Below, piece by piece: positions 12,313-22,520 of a stretch of 64,000 nucleotides of DNA. Numbering within the stretch: the stretch's first letter is position 1; each line of letters starts with the position of its first letter. Origin of the DNA: Campanula takesimana (taxonomy: Eukaryota > Streptophyta > Magnoliopsida > Asterales > Campanulaceae). The position numbers were made by a program, and so were the translations under genes. The stretch lies in assembly GCA_026119855.1 (NCBI GenBank), contig JAOWBW010000426.1, positions 248,001 through 312,000 on the forward strand, in the 5' to 3' direction. The notes beneath the pieces are model-generated. The model did not search any database. It was not told the origin of the DNA and worked only from the letters and a program-made list of their open reading frames with translations.

Positions 12313-12680
12313 TGTTGGATTTATCTCAGTTAGTGGTCCACAATGTAGAGGAGCAACCGCCGGCAACCGCTCCGTAACCGCCCACCACTCTTCATGATCA
12401 TGGGAAAACCACCCACTACTCTTTGATGGAAAGAGCCTATAAATTGCAGCCCTTGGAGGTCCCTAAACTCACTCATTCTCATTCAGAAAATACACACCAT
12501 CAAGTATAGAGAGAGCAAGAGTTTAGAAGACTTTCAAGTTCTTCTCGTTCTTGAGTTCCGTCCCGGAGTTCGATTCCGATCGGTGCAATGGCTGGAGGTA
12601 ACTCGATCATTTCTTCCGCTGCATTTACATAGCATGTTTTCTTATGTTTTGAGCATGCTATTGTGTTTTAATTTCCTACA
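12313..12680 (+). repeat. 5' LTR of intact Copia
   Basis: Starts TGTTGGATTT and ends TTTCCTACA. A TATA box CTATAAATT lies at 12437-12445, placing the RNA start roughly 30 bp later. Near the end it carries ATG GCT GGA G at 12588-12597 followed by GTAACT, a good splice donor, discussed under the leader intron. Confidence 0.95.
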
Positions 12681-13982
12681 TTTGGTATCAGAGCCTTTTG
12701 ATACCTCTGCCTTGCTCTGTTTTTTATAAACATTACTGTGATTTTGAAATCTTATGTTAAAGTGAATCATTCTGAAATGTTTGCATATGATGCATATGGA
12801 AATCACTTTATAAAGCACTTTTTGATACAAAGTTGTTAAATTTCGAAACTGGAATCGTGAAATTTTTTGGGTCAAAATTCGGGTAGGACAGACCCATCTT
12901 AAGGTTGAAGAAGACACTGTTCATTGTTTGTTTTATAAATAGAAAATAATTTGTTGCTTTTTGTTATCATGTGAGTGGTCTAATAGTAGTACACTGTAAT
13001 TTTGTTACACTCTGATGAATACATACATTGTCCCTTATTGATTTCAAAAGTAGTGTAATGCTTGTACAGTGCCGTGCAAAAGTCATAATAACCTACTGCC
13101 TAAAGATTTTTTATTTTATTTTTATATAGCAGTAGTAATGTATTATAATACTGTATATATGTGCATGATTTTTACTTGCCATATTTATTTCTCACTTAGT
13201 AGTACGTGTTTTGATTAACTAATTAATGTGTGTTTAATTATGTTAGTCATGAAACTGGTTGTGCATATTAATTATACATGTACGAATTTGAACATGAGAA
13301 ATACTAATTGCATGCTAAATTATTTAGTTAATACTTGTATGTACAATTATGTGGATATGTATACATACAGGCTTTATAATTTATGCATGGCCATGGTATA
13401 GTTAACAGTGGCTCATTATTATGAATTTATATGTACTAATATTATTTATCTGGCTTGATTAATAACCCCTACCATCTTAAGTGCCATAGTATATCAGTAC
13501 ATTTGAAATCAAATTCATATGGTATTGCTTCCTGTTTACGCAATGATGGAGACTTAAAAGTTGTTTAATGTTTATGTGATCTATATAGTTTTAATTAATT
13601 AGGGAGTAGCCACAGCATCTTTAATTGATTAAAATTATATATTTAGACGGAAAATCACAATTTGAAATAAACATTAATTGTAGTTAATCATACTTTATAT
13701 AATAAATTTTATCCCACAGGATTTTTTATTATATTATGTATGATTAATTAGGATGAAATGTAAAAACTATATTTTCTAATTTACCCACAGGGATTAGAAA
13801 AAGGAACATAGTTTGATAGTTTTATCATAAAGTTAAATGGATCTAATTGAATTAGAACTTTAGCCCACAGGCAAGTTTTATTTCACTAGGTTCATATTTT
13901 ACATGTTTTTACATTGGTAGAACATGTTATATTTGCTAGCCTCAAATTTAATAACATAAGCATTGACACTTAATTATTGCAG
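12598..13982 (+). other. Predicted leader intron of Copia, donor inside the LTR
   Basis: The donor is GAG|GTAACT at 12597/12598 and the acceptor is TTATTGCAG|CAATTC at 13982/13983. Removing these 1385 bases joins ATG GCT GGA G to CA ATT CAA and continues without a stop into the gag frame, adding 13 residues (M-A-G-A-I-Q-S-V-D-Y-P-D plus the junction) before the ATG at 14009. The intron contains the PBS, so the spliced RNA could be translated but not reverse transcribed by the normal route. Splice signals and frame are seen directly. Actual splicing is inference. Confidence 0.6.
12683..12694 (+). promoter_or_regulatory. Primer-binding site for initiator Met tRNA
   Basis: TGGTATCAGAGC lies two bases after the LTR end and matches the usual plant Copia PBS complementary to the 3' end of tRNA-iMet. 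Confidence 0.95.
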
Positions 13983-14008
13983 CAATTCAATCTGTTGATT
14001 ACCCTGAT

Positions 14009-17000
14009 ATGAGATGTGATGTTCCCGATCTTAAAGGGGACAACTACAAAGTTTGGAAGGAGAGAGTTCTCCTTCATTTAGGTTGGTTGGACATTGACTA
14101 TGCCATAAGGAAGAATGAACCCCCTGCAGTTACTGAAACTAGCCTTCCGGATGCTGTTGATCTTTATGAAAAATGGGACCGATCTAATCGTCTCTGTGTG
14201 AGTTTCATTAAGACTAAGATCTCAGTTGGCATAAGGGGTTCAGTCGAGCATATCAAAAAGGTCCAGGAATTACTAAAGGCTATCGATGAGCAGTTTGCCA
14301 CTTCAGATAAGGCAATGGCGAGCACTCTCATCATGCAGTTTTCATCCCTAAGGCTCACAAGCATTAAGGGTGTGCGTGATCATATCATGCGCATGAGGGA
14401 TATTGCGGCTCAGTTGAAAACACTAGAGGTTGAGATGTCAGAAGTCTTCTTGGTTCATTACATCCTTTGCATGTTACCCCATCAGTATGGCCCATTTAAG
14501 ATATCCTACAACACACATAAGGATAAATGGACCATCAATGAATTGATGACCATGTGTGTTCAGGAAGAGGGCAGGTTGCTTATGGAGGATAAGGAAAAGG
14601 AGACTGTGAATTTCACTACAGTTGAAAAGAACAAGAAGAAGAATCAAGCTAAAGATAAGGGGAAGGGAAAGGTCCCTGCCGATAAGGACATTAAGAAGGA
14701 TCCTGTGTGCTTCTTTTGTAAAAAGAAGGGGCACGTTAAGAAACAGTGTCCTAAGTTCATGAAGTGGCTTGATAAGAAAGGTACTCAGCTTTCTTTTGTT
14801 TGCTATGAATCCAATATGACTGTTGTAAATCATAATACATGGTGGATTGATTCTGGCTCTACAATTCACATTACCACTTCATTGCAGGGATTGCAAAACC
14901 TGCGGAAACCAGTGGGAAGTGAATGCAGCGTCTATTCAGGAAATCAGATGCCTTCATGTGTAGAGGCCGTTGGAACGTGCAAATTAGTTTTAAGCAGTGG
15001 TTTCGTTTTAAGTTTAAAAAAGACTTTTTATATTCCCAGTTTTTCTAGGAATTTAATTTCTGTTTCTAGACTAGCATCAGATGGTTATTTCTTTAACTTT
15101 TCAGACAATGGTTTTGATTTAGTTTTCAAATCAAATGTTATTGGAAATGGTGTTTTGTCTAATGGTCTTTTTAACCTTAATTTGCAAAATGATTATGACC
15201 ACTCTTCTATGCACGTTCATACTAGCACCAAAAGATGTATTGTGAATGAAGAGTCTTCTATGTTGTGGCATCGGAGATTGGGACATATCTCCATTAATAG
15301 AATTAAGAAGTTGGTAAATGATGGATTACTTAGTACTTTAGATTTTACAGACTTTGAGACTTGTATAGCCTGCATTAAGGGTAAGCAGACTAACGTGTCG
15401 AAAAAGGGTGCCAAGAGAAGCTCCGATTTATTGGAAATCATACATACAGACATTTGTAGTCCAGACATGGATGCGTACCGTGACAAGTACTTTGTCTCTT
15501 TTATAGACGATTACTCGCGATACATGTATCTCTACTTGCTTAACAATAAGAATGAAGCACTAGATGCTTTTAAGGTGTTTAAAGCAGAAGTAGAGAAACA
15601 ATGCGGAAAGCAAATTAAGATCGTGAGATCGGATAGAGGCGGAGAGTACTATGGTAGATATACAGAAAATGGACAAGCACCTGGTCCGTTTGCGAAGTTT
15701 CTTCAAGAGAATGATATTGTTGCTGAATATACCATGCCTGGTACTCCACAAAAAAATGGAGTGGCTGAAAGGAGAAACCGAACATTATTGGATATGGTGC
15801 GAAGTACGATCGCTAGCTCCAAACTTCCTCAATCCTTGTGGACTGAAGCACTTAAGACGGCTACGTACATATTAAACCGAGTTCCAACTAAGGCCGTAAC
15901 AAAGACGCCTTTTGAGATATTCAAAGGTTGGAAACCCAGTTTGCGACATGTACGTGTTTGGGGATGTCCGTCCGAAGTAAGAATCTACAATCCGCAAGAA
16001 AAGAAGTTGGACCCAAGGACCATAAGTGGCTATTTTGTTGGATATGCCGAAAGGTCTAAGGGATATAGATTTTACTGTCCATCTCACAGCACTAGGTTTG
16101 TGGAATCAAGAAATGCAAAATTTCTTGAGAATGACTTGATCAGTGGGAGCGATCGATCCTTCGACGTTGGTCAAAGGGAAGATCATTCTGATGCTCAGTA
16201 TGCCACTCCAAGTAATGGACCGGTTATTGTTGTTAACAACACTCCTCAAGATCAAACGCGTGTTGAAGAACCAGTCCAAGAAGCACCACATGTTGATCCT
16301 AGTCCAATAATAGATGAAGTTCAACAAATACATGAAGATGTTGAACCAGATGATCAACATGATAATGTTGATGCAGCATTAAGAAGATCTAATAGGATAA
16401 GGAGGTCAGCACTTCCTAGTGACTATGTTGCATATCTACAAGAATGTGACTACAATGTAGGAGCCGAAAATGATCCCGAAACGTTTTCACAAGCCATGAG
16501 TTCTACAGATTCAAACTTATGGTACAATGCCATGAAAGATGAGATGGATTCTATGGCATCTAACAAAGTCTGGGATCTTGTCGAGTTGCCTAATGGTGTA
16601 AAAGCCATTGGATGTAAATGGGTCTTTAAAACAAAGAAAGACTATCAAGGCAACATCGAAAGACATAAGGCAAGACTTGTTGCCAAAGGATTATCTCAAA
16701 GAGAAGGAATCGATTACACGGAAACTTTCTCTCCCGTATCTAAGAAAGATTCACTTCGAGTAATTATGGCATTGGTAGCCCATTTTGATATGGAGTTGCA
16801 TCAAATGGATGTGAAGACGGCTTTCCTTAATGGTGATCTAGAGGAAGAGGTTTATATGAAACAACCTGAAGGATTTTCCTCTAGTGATGGTGAGCACTTG
16901 GTATGTAAGCTTAATAAATCCATATATGGCTTAAAACAAGCTTCCCGTCAATGGTATAGAAAATTCCATAACGTTATCACTTCATTTGGTTTTGAAGAGA

Positions 17001-18043
17001 ATGTCATGGATCAATGTATATACCTGAAGGTCAGTGGGAGCAAGATTTGTTTTCTTGTCTTATATGTGGATGATATTTTGCTTGCAACCAACGATAAGGG
17101 TTTGTTATATGATGTGAAACAATTTCTCTCGAAGAACTTTGATATGAAAGATATGGGTGAGGCATCTTATGTCATTGGCATTAAGATCCATAGAGAAAGA
17201 TCTCGAGGCATATTAGGTTTGTCTCAAGAGACCTATATCAACAAAGTTTTAGAGAGATTTCGGATGAAAGATTGTTCACCTAGTGTAGCACCCATTGTGA
17301 AGGGTGACAAATTTAGCCTGGACCAGTGCCCTAAAAATGAGCTCGAACGGGAACAAATGAAAGACATTCCATATGCTTCAGCCGTTGGAAGCCTAATGTA
17401 TGCTCAGGTCTGCACCAGACCTGACATTGCATTTGTTGTTGGGATGCTTGGGAGATATCAGAGTAACCCGGGAATTGACCACTGGAAAGCTGCTAAGAAA
17501 GTGATGAGATACCTTCAAGGTACGAAGGATTACATGCTTATGTATAGGCGGACCGATAATCTAGAGGTGATTGGCTACTCCGATTCAGACTTCGCTGGCT
17601 GTATTGATTCTCGCAAATCAACATCTGCGTACGTCTTTATGTTAGCCAGTGGAGCTATATCTTGGAGAAGCGTGAAGCAGTCCTTGACTGTTACTTCCAC
17701 TATGGAGGCCGAGTTCGTGTCGTGTTTTGAGGCTACCTCACATGGGGTGTGGTTGAAGAGTTTCATGTCAGGGCTTAGAATCATTGATTCCCTTTCTAGG
17801 CCATTAAGATTGTATTGTGACAACTCAGCTGCTGTCTTTATGGCTAAGAATAACAAAAGTGGTAGTCGAAGTAAGCACATCGACATTAAGTACTTAGCCA
17901 TTAGAGAACGTGTTAAGGAAAACAAAGTGGTCATTGAGCACGTTAGCACTGAGTTGATGATTGCCGATCCTTTAACTAAAGGCATGCCACCAAAGTATTT
18001 TAAGGATCATGTAGCAAGAATGGGACTTGGTTCCATGATGTAA
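14009..18043 (+). CDS. Copia Gag-Pol polyprotein, 1344 aa, intact
   Basis: One open frame with all expected domains in Copia order: UBN2-type Gag (about 1-205), zinc knuckle CFFCKKKGHVKKQC (about 234-247), protease with WWIDSGST (DSG near 281), GAG-pre-integrase LWHRRLGHIS (about 418), integrase core with HTDIC, FIDDYSRY, SDRGGEYY and NGVAERRN (about 478-595), reverse transcriptase from KWVFKTKKD to LYVDDILLATND (about 870-1022), and RNase H with YSDSDFAG, STMEAEF and YCDNSAA (about 1188-1290). It ends with DPLTKGMPPKYF. Copia order (integrase before RT) is unambiguous. The printed start is the first ATG after the predicted acceptor; the true N-terminus may come from the LTR mini-exon in the same frame. 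The protein acts in cytoplasmic particles and in integration of the cDNA. Confidence 0.97.
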   Translation: MRCDVPDLKGDNYKVWKERVLLHLGWLDIDYAIRKNEPPAVTETSLPDAVDLYEKWDRSNRLCVSFIKTKISVGIRGSVEHIKKVQELLKAIDEQFATSDKAMASTLIMQFSSLRLTSIKGVRDHIMRMRDIAAQLKTLEVEMSEVFLVHYILCMLPHQYGPFKISYNTHKDKWTINELMTMCVQEEGRLLMEDKEKETVNFTTVEKNKKKNQAKDKGKGKVPADKDIKKDPVCFFCKKKGHVKKQCPKFMKWLDKKGTQLSFVCYESNMTVVNHNTWWIDSGSTIHITTSLQGLQNLRKPVGSECSVYSGNQMPSCVEAVGTCKLVLSSGFVLSLKKTFYIPSFSRNLISVSRLASDGYFFNFSDNGFDLVFKSNVIGNGVLSNGLFNLNLQNDYDHSSMHVHTSTKRCIVNEESSMLWHRRLGHISINRIKKLVNDGLLSTLDFTDFETCIACIKGKQTNVSKKGAKRSSDLLEIIHTDICSPDMDAYRDKYFVSFIDDYSRYMYLYLLNNKNEALDAFKVFKAEVEKQCGKQIKIVRSDRGGEYYGRYTENGQAPGPFAKFLQENDIVAEYTMPGTPQKNGVAERRNRTLLDMVRSTIASSKLPQSLWTEALKTATYILNRVPTKAVTKTPFEIFKGWKPSLRHVRVWGCPSEVRIYNPQEKKLDPRTISGYFVGYAERSKGYRFYCPSHSTRFVESRNAKFLENDLISGSDRSFDVGQREDHSDAQYATPSNGPVIVVNNTPQDQTRVEEPVQEAPHVDPSPIIDEVQQIHEDVEPDDQHDNVDAALRRSNRIRRSALPSDYVAYLQECDYNVGAENDPETFSQAMSSTDSNLWYNAMKDEMDSMASNKVWDLVELPNGVKAIGCKWVFKTKKDYQGNIERHKARLVAKGLSQREGIDYTETFSPVSKKDSLRVIMALVAHFDMELHQMDVKTAFLNGDLEEEVYMKQPEGFSSSDGEHLVCKLNKSIYGLKQASRQWYRKFHNVITSFGFEENVMDQCIYLKVSGSKICFLVLYVDDILLATNDKGLLYDVKQFLSKNFDMKDMGEASYVIGIKIHRERSRGILGLSQETYINKVLERFRMKDCSPSVAPIVKGDKFSLDQCPKNELEREQMKDIPYASAVGSLMYAQVCTRPDIAFVVGMLGRYQSNPGIDHWKAAKKVMRYLQGTKDYMLMYRRTDNLEVIGYSDSDFAGCIDSRKSTSAYVFMLASGAISWRSVKQSLTVTSTMEAEFVSCFEATSHGVWLKSFMSGLRIIDSLSRPLRLYCDNSAAVFMAKNNKSGSRSKHIDIKYLAIRERVKENKVVIEHVSTELMIADPLTKGMPPKYFKDHVARMGLGSMM

Positions 18044-18320
18044 ATATTCATTGTACGTACATTTGCTATTTCAATGAAACTCTTATTCAGTCGACATTTT
18101 TTCTCATTCAGTTTTGCGCACATACATTTATTTTGAGAAAAGGTCATTAAGTTTGGACCTTGAATAAACATTGAGTTTATTCATTAAGTTTTATGGGCTA
18201 GTATTTGAGAGACTAAATGTATTGTGATACATGGAAGATAATACTCGTTCTTAGAGGACCTATCGCCATGATTCATGCATTTTGTTTCTCGTTAAGATGA
18301 ATGGTGGTGTTTGTGGACTA

Positions 18321-18330
18321 AGTGGGAGAA
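18321..18330 (+). promoter_or_regulatory. Polypurine tract of intact Copia
   Basis: AGTGGGAGAA directly abuts the TGTTGG start of the 3' LTR and is the expected plus-strand primer. Confidence 0.85.
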
Positions 18331-18705
18331 TGTTGGATTTATCTCAGTTAGTGGTCCACAATGTAGAGGAGCAACCGCCGGCAACCGCTCCGTAACCGCC
18401 CACCACTCTTCCCACTTCATGATCATGGGAAAACCACCCACTACTCTTTGATGGAAAGAGCCTATAAATTGCAGCCCTTGGAGGTCCCTAAACTCACTCA
18501 TTCTCATTCAGAAAATACACACCATCAAGTATAGAGAGAGCAAGAGTTTAGAAGACTTTCAAGTTCTTCTCGTTCTTGAGTTCCGTCCCGGAGTTCGATT
18601 CCGATCGGTGCAATGGCTGGAGGTAACTCGATCATTTCTTCCGCTGCATTTACATAGCATGTTTTCTTATGTTCTGAGCATGCTATTGTGTTTTAATTTC
18701 CTACA
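18331..18705 (+). repeat. 3' LTR of intact Copia
   Basis: 375 bp, same ends as the 5' LTR. It differs by a 7-bp insertion near 18413 and one base near 18674. It repeats the TATA box, the ATG GCT GGA G mini-exon (18613-18622) and the GTAACT donor, so transcripts starting here could splice into downstream DNA. Confidence 0.95.
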
Positions 18706-18912
18706 GCCGGTGGATTGACGAAAAATACAAAGAGAGTGTTTGAAAGAGCTGGCAAAGGAAAGGAGGCCGAACTCTGACGACGAATCGTGGCGGAAGAGTG
18801 GGTGGAGGAGAGATGGGTGAGCGGCGCCGGTGAGATTGAGAGGGTTTGAACATCGGGGATGATGGCCGTCGGTCGCCGGAGATTGCGGGACGATGGCCAG
18901 TGGTCTGTCTGA

Positions 18913-18931
18913 GTTAGAGAGAGAGAGAGAG

Positions 18932-18993
<62 letters not shown>

Positions 18994-18996
18994 ACG
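18913..18996. repeat. (GA)n(GT)n microsatellite
   Basis: A run of GA dinucleotides passes into a long GT run inside the right arm of the MULE. It gives open frames of HTHT and VCVC on the two strands that are not genes. Confidence 0.95.
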
Positions 18997-19284
18997 GAGG
19001 AGGAAGAATGTGGGATATAGGTTTTTTTTCCATCCCTTGTTTTTTGAAGATGTCATTTATAACCCCTTCAAACTTAATCGCAATTCAAATTAGTCAATCT
19101 GTTAATCACGTGGTTGGCACATGTTGATTTAACAAGATTTTTAACAGATTCTGTCAAAAAGGCTCTATTTGGCGAGTATTTTTTACATCAAGATTTGATC
19201 TGTCGAAAAAAAAAAACATCAGTGTTCGTTTGGGAGGGTGGTATACCACTTTAGGGTCTAAATTGTCATTAACCTATTAAAGAT

Positions 19285-19556
19285 AGTAAAATTGATTGCT
19301 TAATTATTATTTTCTTTGTAAAATTGATGACTTCTATTTCGCAACTATGGATATGATTGCTTAATTTTTTTTCTTTGTAATAAAGGATTCATCATCATCC
19401 TACATTTTACAGTGAAGCAAACCAAAACTCAACCTTAGAAGAACCACATGATCCCAACCATATGTGTATTTTACTCTCTGATTCACAAGACCTTGGCATT
19501 CAAGGCGGACAATCATCCCAATCCCGATTCGCGTTTTTAACATAATTACGCTCGTA
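19285..19556. other. Non-coding stretch right of the MULE
   Basis: AT-rich DNA with no domain-bearing ORF. A phrase ATTGATGACTTCTAT near 19323 also occurs just left of the MULE (11004), so both flanks of the MULE share it. Confidence 0.4.
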
Positions 19557-19768
19557 TAAGGTTTTTAGTTTGTCTCAATTTAAGGTTTTTACTTTACTTT
19601 ATTGCCTAAAATGGAAAAAATGGAAAATAGGATCCACTTGTCGTTCTTACAACAAAAACTCCATACCCACTTTCTCTTTCCTACTTTACTTTTCATACTC
19701 ACAACATTTATTTTTTCTTAATCAACGTGTAAAGTCAAACTAATAACATTAATTTGGGACGGAAGGAG
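19557..19768. mobile_element. Stowaway-type MITE, one end worn
   Basis: The right end TTTGGGACGGAAGGAG followed by TA matches the Stowaway terminus. The left end (TTAGTTTGTCTCAATTTAAGG) is worn. Interior resembles other copies in the window (ATCCACTTGTC, CCCACTTTCTCT). Confidence 0.6.
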
Positions 19769-19795
19769 TACCATATATCTGGAGTAAAATAGTAC

Positions 19796-19881
19796 GTGTG
19801 AGCCTTAAGAACAAGATTCAAAAACCGTTCATCTTCATGCTCCTTTCCCTTTAGATCAGCCTCAGCCTCGTTAGACGACAT
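19796..19881 (-). pseudogene. Orphan first exon of a MATH-domain gene paralog
   Basis: On the minus strand, ATG at 19881 opens 28 codons beginning MSSNEAEADLKGKEHEDERF and ending at a GTAC donor (19795-19792). This parallels exon 1 of the intact gene at 46052-45973 (MSSLETGLKSQEDEDERI...), including length class, splice phase and the shared KA residues before the donor. The 200 bp upstream (19882-20100) are also alignable with 46053-46260. No further MATH exons were found to the left, where the MULE, Copia and Tat elements lie. It is therefore a broken duplicate. Confidence 0.7.
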
Positions 19882-20101
19882 TAATTTGTTTTAAACTGTA
19901 ACTCGGAGATAGAAACTCAGATCACCGAATATTAATTGAAGGGAATTGAAGGAAGGAAACAAGATTAAAGGAGGATAAGCAAATCTGAGAAATTGAAATA
20001 AGTCTCCGGATGAAGATGAACAATGGTGGATGAGTTGCAGTTGAAGGGGGCCATGTGTTACAGTGTTTTACATGGGGAAGGAAGCCACTTGGTTGTTGAT
20101 A

Positions 20102-20347
20102 CTCCCTCCGTCCCGTTTCAAATTGTAAATACTAGGTTGGCACGGGGATTAAGGAAAAAAGTGAAAAAGATGATGTGTTGTGAGTGTTGATAGTTGAGTG
20201 GGAGAGAGAAAGTGGGGTAGAGAATAGTAAGTGTGTTAGTGGATGTGAGTGTGCAAGTGAGTTAAAACTTACCATTTTTAGATTTTGCAATTTTAGTTGG
20301 GATACCCTTTTTGGTAACTTTTGTAATTTGAAATGAGACAGAGGGAA
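20102..20347. mobile_element. Stowaway MITE
   Basis: Termini CTCCCTCCGTCCCGTTTCAAATTG and, inverted, CAATTTGAAATGAGACAGAGGGA flanked by TA on both sides (20100-20101, 20348-20349). Inserted upstream of the orphan MATH exon. Confidence 0.85.
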
Positions 20348-20396
20348 TATTTCTTCGTCGGCCAGCTAATGGTAAGAATTTTTTATCATTTTCTTG

Positions 20397-20470
20397 CAAT
20401 ACTTCATGCTTGTGCAAGTGGGAAAGTCCACCCTCGTGGATTTCGAAACATTTAAAAGCATTTAGGTGAA
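20397..20470. repeat. Promoter-side module, copy A
   Basis: Contains TGCTTGTGCAAGTGGGAAAG and the following CCACCCTC, then a TTAGGTGAAA phrase. Related copies occur at 48530-48600, 48690-48729 and 51650-51695, on the upstream side of the intact MATH gene. Confidence 0.7.
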
Positions 20471-20474
20471 ACTC

Positions 20475-20710
20475 CTCCGTCTCATTTATATAGGCTAGTT
20501 TTGATTTTTTCAGTAAACACAAATAAACTTTGAACAAATATAATTATTAATTTAGTTATTTTAGTAAAACCCTAAAACTTAAATTTAAATAATTAAGTGA
20601 TTTATTAATAACAATTTATAAACTTTCATTAGATGACTGAACTGACATTAATGATTGATTAAAGTTTGCATGTATTAATAAAAAAATCAAACATGATACG
20701 GATGGAGTAA
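20475..20710. mobile_element. Stowaway-like MITE (CTCCGTCTCATTTAT ends)
   Basis: Left end CTCCTCCGTCTCATTTAT and right end ATACGGATGGAGTAA are inverted and worn. A relative inserted in another copy of the promoter-side module lies at about 48274-48526. Confidence 0.6.
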
Positions 20711-22107
20711 CATGCTTCTCCCTTTTGTTCAAATTGGCACTCGCATTTTTGCTTATCATTAGTTTTAACAAACTCAATTATTATGATTCAATAACAAAAA
20801 ACAAAAACAAAATCAATTATTATTACAATATAATAAAAAAAGATGTCAATTTTGTTCTTATTAATTATCTATTTCTCTTACTTAAATGAAATGTTACAAG
20901 TTTCAATATAAGGGGAACAACTCAGAATTGACTATTATTTTTTACCAAATATTTTATTAGAAATCAAAAAGAGTATCTATATATATAATATAACAGAGAT
21001 ATTTGGTGCTCTCACAGGAAGCCACGTGTAATCCCAAGAAGCTGCCACATATCACAAGCAAAGAAGCAGAGTTACACATTTACAGATTAAAACTGGTTTT
21101 ACCTCTACATAGAATCATTATAGATTTGCTTTATCACAACTTATTTTAAATCTAAATAGTTGAAGTGAATCTGACTTAAATATATTTACCTCTTCAAATC
21201 CATATTTGAAAACTTAACTAGGTGCCACAAAGGCATGCCAACTATCCATCAAATTGGTCTAAACTATATTCTTTTTTTTTTTTTTTTTAAATTGTATTCA
21301 TTCATGTATTGTTCTAGCTTTTAATTTTTCACTCTATACATGTAAAAACTTTTACATATCAAAAGTAATTATGGATGGAACAAAAAAAAAGTAGTTCAAA
21401 TGTATTTAGATAAGGATATACTTTAACCGAGTAATATTCTATATATTTTTCAACCCTAAGAATATATTTTAGGGAATCAATTAAGTAATAGATTATCCCT
21501 CACTCTCTCTTAATATCCTCTATCTATTTACCCCCTTTTATCCCTGAATTAACACTATATCTTGCTAGACTTAAAAGGTATTTAAAATTCGGTTTTTCTA
21601 ATGTGAGTTTTTATAGCATTTGGTCTGGGCTGAGTCGGCCTTAAGGAATTAAATCGTATTTAATTAGGACGAAGAAAGTACTTACAGTATATTTTTAGTG
21701 TTTATATTCACACCTTGAAGATATCAAAAGCCATTTTATTTTTGCCCCTACCCGCCACATTCCCATCAAATCAATAAACAAAAAGCTCGAAGTTTTTTCA
21801 CAATGAGAAAGCTTTTTTCACAACATGAAAAATTGATGAAAAATTATTTTACCTTAGTTCACGTTTATTAAAGAGACAATGGATAAAGATCGCAAGAGCG
21901 TTGGAGATATAACTGTCCAAAACACTATTCATGATGCAAGTAGGGAAAAAGTAGTAAGTGTTTGAATTTTTGTAATTATCAAGCATTACAAGGGTAAAGT
22001 TGTCGAAGACACTACTTATCCCTTGCTATATTAGGAATGCGACTCTTATTTCGAACATACCGAAAATAAAAGTAGGACTCTTACTTTAAAATGGAGGAAA
22101 TAACTTT
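20711..22107. other. AT-rich intergenic DNA with worn MITE pieces
   Basis: No gene seen. Contains a poly(T) tract at 21271-21288 and weak Stowaway-like fragments near 21960-22090. Otherwise nothing could be assigned. Confidence 0.5.
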
Positions 22108-22520
22108 GTGAATGTTTTATAGTGTGCAACATTGTCATGGTGGTTGCACTATCAATTATCAATAAGGTATAATTAGGAAGCTTACCCACTGCCCCGAGCA
22201 CACGCCAGATATTTTTTTTATTTAAAATGAAAAATAATTAGGTAATTTTTCTTTTATTATTTGAGAAGTTACATTTTATTATTTTAGTTGCTCGACATAA
22301 ACTGAAAATGATGTTTATTCTTATAATTAAAATACTGACTTTATCTCAAAAAAATTATTTACGAGTTAGTTACTATATTTATAAAAATAAGTAAAAAAAT
22401 TAAAGTTATAATATTATTGTGAATGTTTTACATTGGACCCACACGTGTCATGATGGTTGCACCAAATGTAGTTCAAATAAGTTGTAGTTAGAAGTTTATC
22501 ATGTGCCCCAAAACATAGGT
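22108..22520. repeat. Diverged direct repeat of about 100 bp
   Basis: The segment 22108-22210 (GTGAATGTTTTATAGTG, then TCATGGTGGTTGCAC) recurs in diverged form at 22418-22520 (GTGAATGTTTTACATTGG, TCATGATGGTTGCAC), 310 bp apart. The origin is unknown. Confidence 0.6.

Larger units (their letters stand above)
12308..18710 (+). mobile_element. Intact, young Ty1/Copia retrotransposon with TSD
   Basis: A complete element: TSD GCCGG (12308-12312), 5' LTR 12313-12680, PBS 12683-12694, leader, one uninterrupted gag-pol ORF 14009-18043, polypurine tract 18321-18330, 3' LTR 18331-18705, TSD GCCGG (18706-18710). Aligned by eye, the LTRs differ by one substitution (T at 12650 region, C at 18674) and a 7-bp indel (CCCACTT in the 3' copy). 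Near-identical LTRs and an open frame point to a recent insertion that may still be mobile. It sits inside the MULE. Confidence 0.95.
11026..19274. mobile_element. MULE with long TIRs, interrupted by a Copia element
   Basis: Inverted termini start GGTTAATGACAATTTAGACC at 11027-11028 and, as reverse complement, at 19274. They are nearly identical through CACCCTCCCAAACGAAC and remain alignable for about 190 bp (11028-11200 against 19090-19274). The flanks TATAAAAGAT (11016-11025) and TATTAAAGAT (19275-19284) look like a 10-bp target duplication with one mismatch, the length typical of Mutator-like elements. Without the 6.4-kb Copia the element is about 1.85 kb. No transposase was seen. Its GC-rich core suggests captured host sequence. 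Confidence 0.75.

Noticed and set aside
11725..12366. 213-codon minus-strand ORF
   Set aside because: It crosses the MULE/Copia LTR junction at 12313, so it did not exist before the recent insertion, and it has no recognisable domain.
18667..19127. ORFs with HTHT and VCVC runs
   Set aside because: They come from the (GA)n(GT)n microsatellite in the MULE.
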